Below, in pieces: positions 52,495 to 60,768 of a stretch of DNA of 64,000 bases. Source of the DNA: Nonomuraea sp. PA05 (lineage in GTDB: Bacteria > Actinomycetota > Actinomycetes > Streptosporangiales > Streptosporangiaceae); assembly GCF_008086045.1 (NCBI RefSeq), contig NZ_VSEY01000012.1, positions 186,001 to 250,000 on the forward strand, read 5' to 3'. The position numbers and the translations under genes were made by a program. Every line of letters starts with the position of its first letter. Within the stretch, counting starts at the first letter, position 1. Below the pieces are notes generated by a model. That model was not told the DNA's origin, ran no database searches, and worked only from the letters and a program-made list of their open reading frames with translations.

Positions 52495-52734
52495 TCAGAA
52501 CTTCATGTTCTCGATGACCTGCATCGCCGCACGGTGCTGCGCCGCGGACGCGTCGCTGAGGCTCTTGGCGAGTTCCTCGCTGTCGACAGGCTCGGGAGCC
52601 GATTCCTGACCGGTATCCTCCGTGGCCTCCGGAAGGGCATCCATGGGGACTTCCTCGACAGTTATGTAACCCACGAGCGTCATCTCGTCGGTTTCGACGG
52701 ACACCTCGTAGAGCTCAGGGAATTCCTCGGACAT
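52495..52734 (-). CDS. Small acidic protein of unknown function (79 residues)
   Basis: MSEEFPELYEVSVETDEM opens a strongly acidic protein (repeated Glu/Asp, PEATEDTGQESAPEPVDSEE) with a short helical end ASAAQHRAAMQVIENMKF. No family is recognised and there is no signal peptide. It lies between the Hsp70-like gene (12 bases) and the first caspase gene (26 bases) and has a good ribosome site AGGAG. The many acidic residues would suit a caspase-type or chaperone-bound peptide, but this is a guess. Confidence 0.65.
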   Translation of the reverse strand: MSEEFPELYEVSVETDEMTLVGYITVEEVPMDALPEATEDTGQESAPEPVDSEELAKSLSDASAAQHRAAMQVIENMKF

Positions 52735-52746
52735 GGTCGTCTCCTT

Positions 52747-54132
<1,386 letters not shown>

Positions 54133-54159
54133 GACTTACTCCAATCAGCAGTTATCTCT

Positions 54160-55929
54160 TCAGCCGAGCGCGGCCTTCAGGCGCCCGGCATGTGCGGCGA
54201 GCTCGCGCGTGCGACCGCGTAGTTCCTCCGTAGCGGCCGCGTCCGGTCTTGAAGAGGCCGACTCCAGGTCGGCCTGAAGCCGGCGTCTGCGGCTGTCCAG
54301 ACGGGTGGCGATCTCGCCTTCGAGGCGGCGGCGCAGATCGATCACGTGCTTGCTGAGCTGCGCGGTCATCTCGCGCCTGATCAGCTCGAGCCTCTCCTTG
54401 GCGAACAGGCGGGCCTCGCGCTGCGTGCGTACGCGCGTCAGCTCGTTGTATCGGTGCCGTAACATCGCCGAGCTCACCACGAGCGCGGCGGCGGGCCCGA
54501 GCGGCCCCAGCACGGACGACAGCAGCGTGCTGCTCGCCATGAACACTCCCAGAACGGGCCAGCCGGCGGACAGGAGGTCGCCGAAGCCGTCCTCGCCCGG
54601 TGGCTGCGGCTCATCGGCCGTCACCTGCGGAAGCCTGCGCAGCCGCCCCGGCATCGGCAGGTCGTCGATGTCGATCTGGGCGTCCTCGCGCAGCAGGATC
54701 TCGGCCACGACCTCCTCGGCGCTCGTCCTGACGAAGGTGTTGAGATCGGCCCATCGTCCGTCCACAGCGTCGCCGAGCTCCCGGGGCATGGTCTCCAGCA
54801 GCTCCGGTGCGGCCTGCACGATGATCCGCTCACAGCGGCCCGACAGCTCCTGCAGGTGCCGGGCGATCTCGCTCTGCAGGTCCACGCCGATCTTCTGGAA
54901 GCCTGCCGCCAGGTCCTGGCGCCAGCGGGCGGAGAGTCTGGTGAGCTCCTCGTAGCGCCGCCGCTCCGCCCCGAGGCCGCCCGACGGGTCACCGGCGGCC
55001 GCGGCCAGCCGGGCCGACAGCGTGTGGTCGATCCGATCCAGCACGGTCAGGATCAGCCGGGTCAGGTTGACCGCCCGGAGCCGCTCTGCCCGTCCGATCA
55101 CGTCGTCGGCCAGCAGGCGTTCGAGCCGGTCGAAGCCGCTCTCGCGGTGGAGCTGCTCGGCGATGTCCGCCTCGCCCTCGGCCATGGCCAGGTCGGCCTC
55201 GGCCTTGAGCCTGCTCGACACCGGTACGACAGGGGCGCCGGCGAAGCGGGGCGCGTGCAGGCGCAGCAGTTCCCGGTTGGCCTCGGCCACGCTCGCCCAC
55301 CCGGGATGGACGTCCGTCTTGGTGAGCACGACGGCGACGTACTCGACCCGCTCCGTGGCGCGGGCGAGGAATCGCAGCTCGGCTGCCGTCAGAGGCGCGG
55401 ACGCGTCCACGACCAGCAGCAACGCGTCCGCCATGGCCAGCGCGGCAAGGGTGATCTCCGTGTGGCCCGCCTCCAGACCGGCCACCCCGGGGGTGTCCAC
55501 CAGGTCCAGGCCGCGGCTGAGCAGGCCTGAGTCCAGCCCGACGGTGACGGAGCGTACGCCCTTGGCATTGCCCGGGTTCCCGTCGGCCGAGGCGTAGGCG
55601 GGGATGCCGGCCACCCCGATGTCCAGTGGCTCGGACCCGTCCACCAGGTGGGCCCAGGCGCCCTCCTCAGAGGCGTGGCGGACCGTGATGTGCACGGCGG
55701 TGGCGATGTCCGCCTCCACCGGTAGCAGGCCGGGCCGCCCGACCAGCGCGTTGATCAGTGAGCTCTTGCCTCGCTTGGTCTCGCCCACGACCACCACCGT
55801 GGTGGCCGGTGGGCCGTCGGCGTCCCGCTCGGCGCACAGCCGCTTGGCGGCCTCCGGCAACCCGGCCTGCTCGGACAGGGCCGCGACGGACGTCGTCAGT
55901 TCCCTGAGACGAGCGATCGGATCGTTCAT
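54160..55929 (-). CDS. Dynamin-like GTPase A
   Basis: 589 residues. GTPase motifs: G1 GETKRGKSS (49-57), G3 LVDTPGVAG, G4 VLTKTD. The remainder is helical with a hydrophobic stretch of about 40 residues (WPVLGVFMASSTLLSSVLGPLGPAAALVV, then SSAML) that could insert in the membrane like a paddle, followed by a basic coiled coil with KERLELIRREM and a long C-terminal helix. The architecture is like bacterial dynamin-like proteins such as mycobacterial IniA. They bind and remodel the inner membrane in a GTP-dependent way. Its ATG overlaps the GrpE-like stop (ATGA). Confidence 0.88.
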   Translation of the reverse strand: MNDPIARLRELTTSVAALSEQAGLPEAAKRLCAERDADGPPATTVVVVGETKRGKSSLINALVGRPGLLPVEADIATAVHITVRHASEEGAWAHLVDGSEPLDIGVAGIPAYASADGNPGNAKGVRSVTVGLDSGLLSRGLDLVDTPGVAGLEAGHTEITLAALAMADALLLVVDASAPLTAAELRFLARATERVEYVAVVLTKTDVHPGWASVAEANRELLRLHAPRFAGAPVVPVSSRLKAEADLAMAEGEADIAEQLHRESGFDRLERLLADDVIGRAERLRAVNLTRLILTVLDRIDHTLSARLAAAAGDPSGGLGAERRRYEELTRLSARWRQDLAAGFQKIGVDLQSEIARHLQELSGRCERIIVQAAPELLETMPRELGDAVDGRWADLNTFVRTSAEEVVAEILLREDAQIDIDDLPMPGRLRRLPQVTADEPQPPGEDGFGDLLSAGWPVLGVFMASSTLLSSVLGPLGPAAALVVSSAMLRHRYNELTRVRTQREARLFAKERLELIRREMTAQLSKHVIDLRRRLEGEIATRLDSRRRRLQADLESASSRPDAAATEELRGRTRELAAHAGRLKAALG

Positions 55930-56360
55930 GACCGGTTCTCCTCGTTCGTACGTGTGTGGTCGAAGACGGTGACCTCGGCCTCGCGGAGCACTTCTGGCCC
56001 GCTCTCGTAGCCGGGCCGCACCACGGCGGCGACCAGACCGTGACGGCCGGGATCGTCGGTGGGCTCGCGGTCGACCGCCCGATGGCGGAGCGTGGAGAAC
56101 GGCTCGCCGCAGGCCGCGATCGCGTGGACGCCGACGTCGGCCAATGCCCGATGCACCTGAGCGCGCAGAGCCTCGCTGGTGAGCTGGTCGGCCAGCTCGA
56201 TGCAGGCCAGGACGAGCCGGTCATCCCTGGCGCTGGACGCGGTGTGCGGCGTGCGGACGGTGGCCCAGCGATGCTGCCTGAGCAGCCCGCCCAGGCAGAG
56301 CCCTGCCGCGAAGGCCGTCACGGCGAGCAGCACCCACACCCAGATGATCAGGAACGACAC
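55926..56360 (-). CDS. Membrane-anchored GrpE-like protein
   Basis: 144 residues. The N terminus (SFLIIWVWVLLAVTAFAAGLC) is a single membrane helix. The C-terminal half resembles the beta-domain of GrpE: VHAIAACGEPFSTLRHRAVDRE, then HGLVAAVVRPGYESGPEVLREAEVTVF (canonical GrpE has V-x-RPGY-x-x-x-x-x-x-LR-x-A-x-V-x-V). GrpE is the nucleotide exchange factor of Hsp70 chaperones, so it is a natural partner for the Hsp70-like membrane protein in this set. The long dimer helix of normal GrpE is shortened to about 50 residues. Start GTG 56360 gives the membrane helix; it overlaps the upstream GTPase by 13 bases. Confidence 0.8.
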   Translation of the reverse strand: MSFLIIWVWVLLAVTAFAAGLCLGGLLRQHRWATVRTPHTASSARDDRLVLACIELADQLTSEALRAQVHRALADVGVHAIAACGEPFSTLRHRAVDREPTDDPGRHGLVAAVVRPGYESGPEVLREAEVTVFDHTRTNEENRS

Positions 56361-57862
56361 GGGATCGCCTCCTCGGGCTGGCCGTGCGCGCCGGCCTGGG
56401 CGTACAGGTGCAGATAGGAGAGCTTCACTGTCCTGGCCACCCGCGCGGCGGCCCGGCTGATCCCCGGCCGGTTCTCGGTGGCCTGCCAGCGGTTCGCTCC
56501 CGCGCGGGCCGCCTCGCGCATCGACTGCGCGCCACCGCCGGCGGGCAGGCCCAGCCGTGCGGCGGGATCGGTTCCGGTCATCACTCGCAGCGCGTCCTCT
56601 TCCAGCTCCGCCGGCAGGCGGGCCGTGCCGGTCGCGATGAGGCGCATCGCGTCCATCTCCTCGAGCTGGTGCATGTCCGGGGCGAGGCGGATGCGCTCCA
56701 GCTCTCCCCGCAGCCCTGGGAGGTCTCCGTAGGCCAGCGACTCCAGCGCCCTGATGGCGGTGACCGCCTTCATGGGATCGGCTCTGCGGGTCAGCGACCG
56801 TCCGATGAAGGTGTCCACCTCCCGGACCCCGGAGAGCTCGTGGAGCGCGCGGACGAGCTGGGCCGCCGATCCGGTGCCCGAGTCGATCTGCCCGAGTGCC
56901 TGTCGGAGCCCGTACAAACCGAGGAGGGACAGCAGGTGCCGGCGCCGCGCCGCAGGAACGGGCGCCGCGTCCTCGCGGACGAACAAATCCGCGCTGAGCA
57001 GCAGCCGCCGCCGGGTTCCCGCGGTGAGCGCTGCCAGGGCGCGCAGGTCGTCCGCGTCGCGTTCGGTGAGCAGTCCCGCCCCGGCGGCCTCGCCGAGCAG
57101 CCCGACGACCGGCAGCACGTCGGCCACCAGCATGCGGAAGCGGTGACCGTACTTGGTGGCGATCCTCCTGGCATCCGGCCACGGGTCAGGAACGTGTCCT
57201 GCCAGCGTGTCCACCCGGCTGAGCACGCCGAGCGCGTTGAGCGCGGACATCCCGGCGAGCGCGTCCCGGAAGTCCTCCAGCCGCAGCATGTCGTCGCTGC
57301 GCGGCTGCTGGAACAGGTAGATGAGCGCGTCCGCCTGACTGATCGCCCTGGTGGAGGCGCCGTCCAAGGCGAGCAGCTGATGGGTGCGCGCGCTGAGCCG
57401 GGCGTCGGACGACTCCAGTCCCGGCGTGTCGACGATCGTCACGCTCCTCAGCCGCTCGTGCGAGAGATAGACCGTCATATGGGAGATGCTCGGGTGCTCC
57501 AGGCCGATCTCCTCGGCCGCGGGCAGTCGCCCGCCGCGCAGCGGCAGCACGATCGCCTGCCCCTCGTAGGGCTGGACGTCGACGTGCTCGTGGTGGTGGT
57601 AGCGATACCAGGTCACGACCTTCGTACAGGTCCCGACCGCAGTGGGCGCCACGCGCCGCCCGAGCAACGCGTTCACCAGCGTCGACTTGCCGGCCTTCTC
57701 CCGCCCGCCGATCGCGACGCGCAGCGGCTCGCACAACCGGTCGCGTACGCCGGTCACCGTCGCCCGCTGGTCCGGCTGCGTGAGCGAGCCGAGCAGCCGG
57801 TCGCACAGCCCCAGGAGCCGCTGGGAGAGCGGCCCGAGGTCGTCATCTCGAAGGAGGTTCAC
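56348..57862 (-). CDS. Dynamin-like GTPase B (Ini/IniC-like)
   Basis: 504 residues, start GTG 57862 (VNLLRDDDLGPLSQRL). G1 GREKAGKST (53-61), G2-like Thr in VGTCTKVVTW, G3 TIVDTPGLESSD, and G4 LSRVDTL, where the usual N/TKxD is SRVD. The remaining 300 residues are helical and contain no strong membrane segment, consistent with a soluble partner of GTPase A. Paired, unlike dynamin-like GTPases encoded side by side recall mycobacterial iniA/iniC. It is the first gene of the minus-strand operon whose promoter lies in the AT-rich divergent region. The C terminus overlaps the GrpE-like start by 13 bases. Confidence 0.85.
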   Translation of the reverse strand: MNLLRDDDLGPLSQRLLGLCDRLLGSLTQPDQRATVTGVRDRLCEPLRVAIGGREKAGKSTLVNALLGRRVAPTAVGTCTKVVTWYRYHHHEHVDVQPYEGQAIVLPLRGGRLPAAEEIGLEHPSISHMTVYLSHERLRSVTIVDTPGLESSDARLSARTHQLLALDGASTRAISQADALIYLFQQPRSDDMLRLEDFRDALAGMSALNALGVLSRVDTLAGHVPDPWPDARRIATKYGHRFRMLVADVLPVVGLLGEAAGAGLLTERDADDLRALAALTAGTRRRLLLSADLFVREDAAPVPAARRRHLLSLLGLYGLRQALGQIDSGTGSAAQLVRALHELSGVREVDTFIGRSLTRRADPMKAVTAIRALESLAYGDLPGLRGELERIRLAPDMHQLEEMDAMRLIATGTARLPAELEEDALRVMTGTDPAARLGLPAGGGAQSMREAARAGANRWQATENRPGISRAAARVARTVKLSYLHLYAQAGAHGQPEEAIPCRS

Positions 57863-57990
57863 GGGACCAGCGTCCGATAACAGCGCCCGAATTCGATACA
57901 GGGAAATCCCTATTTCTTGAGATACCGGGTAGTACGCATTGATACGTATAAAAGCTAGCTTTAGATCATGAATGCGCTCATGCTTGAGCC
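57863..57990. promoter_or_regulatory. AT-rich divergent promoter region with palindromes
   Basis: This 128-base gap between the GTPase B gene and the LAL gene is much AT-richer than its surroundings. It contains a perfect 12-bp palindrome AAAGCTAGCTTT (57951-57962), the inverted repeat AGGGAAATCCCT (57900-57911) and the repeated GATAC elements (57894, 57930, 57941). No clear -35/-10 pair can be fixed for either strand. It is the likely control point of the whole right-hand gene set. Confidence 0.55.
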
Positions 57991-60735
57991 GTGTTACACG
58001 GGCGGGAATCTGAGACGGGCGCCATACTGGACGCCCTTGATCGCGCACAGCACGGCCATGGTGCGGCACTATTGATCCACGGCGAGCCGGGGTTAGGGAA
58101 AACGGCATTGCTGCGGTATGCCCGCGACCAAGCGGCTGACATGCGCATACTCGTAGCCGACTGCTCCCCCACAGAGACAGCCGTCCCCTTCGGAGCTCTG
58201 TCCCTATTGATCCGCCCTCTGAAAAACGATATTGGGGATTTGTCGGACTTGGAACGAAATGCCTTGATTGACGCTTTGTCGTTGCGGCTGCCGACGGACA
58301 AGAACCACTTCCCGATTTATGCCGCCTTCCTGGCATTGTTGTCGGCCGCCCGTCGGCCTCTGCTCGTGTGCGTGGACAACGCTCAATGGCTCGACCGCTC
58401 CTCGGCCGAGGCGCTGATGTTCGCGGCCCGGCGTCTGCGGACGGAAGGCGTCGCGATGCTGGTGGCCGGGCGGCCACAGGAGGATCCCGGGAACACCCGG
58501 GAGATCGGCCTGCCCGTCCTGCGGCTGCGTCCGCTCGGCCGGGACGCCTCGCTTCGGGTGATCGCCGCCGCGGCGAGGGACCGGGAGACACACGCCGCCG
58601 TAGCCATCGAGATCGCCCGCCAGGCATCCGGCCACCCGGACGCCCTCGCCGAGATCGTCCGCGGGCTCGACGACAGCCAGCTCGCCGGGCGCGGCCCGCT
58701 ACCGGACCCGCTGCCGTCGGCCGCCTCGGCAGGCCGGCTCTTCGGCCCGCGCATTACCTCGCTCGACGCGGCGGCCCGCCAGGCGATGCTGGTCGCGGCG
58801 GCTCACGGTGAGGGTGAGCTCGGCCCTGCGCTCGCAGCGCTCCGGCTGGCACGTGTCCCCGACTCGGCGCTCGAAGCGCTGGAGAACGCGGGTCTGGTCT
58901 CCCTCAGCGGACACGGGATCACCTTCAGCCATCCCCTGGTACGGTCCGCCGCCATCGACCTCGCCCGGCCCTGCGAGCTCCGCGAAGCGCACCGTGTGCT
59001 CGCCGATGCCCTTCTTGAGCCGCGCCTGGCCGAACGCCGGGCCTGGCACCTGGCCGAAGCCTGCCTTGCGGCCGACGAGCAGGTGTCCAGCATGCTGGAG
59101 GAGACCGCGGAGATCGCCCGGCGGCGGGGCGGGCACGCGGCCGCCGCCCAGCAACTGGACCGCGCGGCGGAGCTGAGCCCGGACTCAGGACACCGGTCCA
59201 GGCGCTGGCATCTGGCCGCCGACCATGCCAGGCGCGCGGGCCGCCCAGGGTACGCCGCGCTGCTCCTGGACAAGGCGCGGGCCACCAGTCCCCAGGAGAC
59301 GACGACCTGCGCCGACCGCACGCGAGGACGCTTCCACCTGTTCACCGGTGGCGATCCGAACCAGGCCGCCGACCTCCTGCGCGCCGCCGCGGACTCCCTC
59401 GCCGCGCACAAGTCCCCGGCCGCGGCCCCGGCCTACGCCGACGCGGCCATGGCCGCCTTCCTGGCGGGAGACCCCGTACGCGCCAGCGATCACGCCTTCG
59501 CCGCCATGACGCCGGAACTGGCCGCCCCCGCGGAGATCAGCATGGTCAGCGGCCTGATCGTCGGCATGGCGTGCCTGCAGACCGGGCACGTGGTGGACGG
59601 CCTGCGCATGCTGCGCGAGGCCGTCGCGGCCGTCCACGAACGCGGCGTCTCCACCGAGGACCTGGAATACACCGTGTTCCTGGCCCTCGCCCACGTATGG
59701 GTGGGCGACCTGCCCGCTGCCCGGACTCTCACCACCACGCTGGTCGACGAGTTGCGCGCCCGGGCGGCGTTCGGGACCTTGCCCCTGGCCCTGTACGGTT
59801 CCGCGTACGCCCACCTCGCATCCGGCCGCTTCACCACAGCCCACGACCAGGCAAGCGAGGCGGTCGCGCTGGCCGGCGGCACAGGCAATCCGCTGTGGTC
59901 GTATTTCGCGCTGAGCTGCCTGTCCCTCGTCGAGGCACATCAGGGTGACGAATTAGGCTGCCGTGAGCACGCCGCGGCGGCCTCGGCCCTGCGGGACTCG
60001 TCCGACCTGCGGTTCCCGCGAGACTCACGCAACGCCCTCGGCTTGCAGGAGCTCAGTCTCGGCAGGCCGAAGGCCGCTCTGGCGCATCTGGAGGCGGCCC
60101 ACCGCAATCCCCGGCCGGGCAGCGCGTTCGTCTTCCACGGCCCGTCCGGCGCCGATCTGGTCGAGGCCTACGTGCGCGCGCTCGGCGCCGTTCCCGGAGA
60201 GCTGGCGGAGCAGGTCATCCACCAGTCGGGACACCTGGATCCCGGTGGCGAGGCGGCGCTGGCCTGGCGGTGCAGAGGCTTCATGGCGGACGATGAGATG
60301 TTCACCGAGTTCTTCGAGCACGCGCTCGCGCTGCACAGTGACGCCGGCTCCCGCTACGACAGAGCGCGAACAGAGTTCTGCTTCGGGGAACGGCTCCGCC
60401 GCACCGGCCGGCGCCGCGATGCGCGCCGGCACCTGCGCCAGGCCTACGACGCGTTCCTGGCACTGGGCTCCCCGCTGTGGGCGCAGCGCAGTGCCGACGA
60501 ACTACGGGCGACCGGCGAGCAGGTGCGGCCCGTCCTGGACGGTGGTCAAGAAGCGCTGACGCCTCAGGAGCATCGGGTAGCAGCGATCGTAGCCGCGGGT
60601 GCGACCAACAACGAGGCCGCCGAGGCGCTGTTCCTCAGCCCCAAGACCATCGAAGCTCATCTCTGCCGGATCTACCGCAAGCTGGGCATCCGCTCGCGTG
60701 CGCAGCTCGCCGCCCGGTTCCGGCCCGGCACGTAG
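57991..60735 (+). CDS. LAL-type ATPase/LuxR transcriptional regulator
   Basis: 914 residues, start GTG (VLHGRESETGAILDAL); no in-frame ATG lies upstream. N-terminal ATPase with Walker A GEPGLGKT (31-38) and Walker B LLVCVDNAQWLD, TPR-like middle, C-terminal HTH LTPQEHRVAAIVAAGATNNEAAEALFLSPKTIEAHLCRIYRKLGI. The first 350 bases of the gene are AT-richer than the rest. It is divergent from the GTPase/chaperone operon and directly upstream of the second caspase gene on its own strand, so it can be the switch for both. Family-level function is an ATP-dependent activator; ligand unknown. Confidence 0.9.
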   Translation: MLHGRESETGAILDALDRAQHGHGAALLIHGEPGLGKTALLRYARDQAADMRILVADCSPTETAVPFGALSLLIRPLKNDIGDLSDLERNALIDALSLRLPTDKNHFPIYAAFLALLSAARRPLLVCVDNAQWLDRSSAEALMFAARRLRTEGVAMLVAGRPQEDPGNTREIGLPVLRLRPLGRDASLRVIAAAARDRETHAAVAIEIARQASGHPDALAEIVRGLDDSQLAGRGPLPDPLPSAASAGRLFGPRITSLDAAARQAMLVAAAHGEGELGPALAALRLARVPDSALEALENAGLVSLSGHGITFSHPLVRSAAIDLARPCELREAHRVLADALLEPRLAERRAWHLAEACLAADEQVSSMLEETAEIARRRGGHAAAAQQLDRAAELSPDSGHRSRRWHLAADHARRAGRPGYAALLLDKARATSPQETTTCADRTRGRFHLFTGGDPNQAADLLRAAADSLAAHKSPAAAPAYADAAMAAFLAGDPVRASDHAFAAMTPELAAPAEISMVSGLIVGMACLQTGHVVDGLRMLREAVAAVHERGVSTEDLEYTVFLALAHVWVGDLPAARTLTTTLVDELRARAAFGTLPLALYGSAYAHLASGRFTTAHDQASEAVALAGGTGNPLWSYFALSCLSLVEAHQGDELGCREHAAAASALRDSSDLRFPRDSRNALGLQELSLGRPKAALAHLEAAHRNPRPGSAFVFHGPSGADLVEAYVRALGAVPGELAEQVIHQSGHLDPGGEAALAWRCRGFMADDEMFTEFFEHALALHSDAGSRYDRARTEFCFGERLRRTGRRRDARRHLRQAYDAFLALGSPLWAQRSADELRATGEQVRPVLDGGQEALTPQEHRVAAIVAAGATNNEAAEALFLSPKTIEAHLCRIYRKLGIRSRAQLAARFRPGT

Positions 60736-60768
60736 AGATCTGTGGCTCACCTAGGACTGGAGGAAGGC

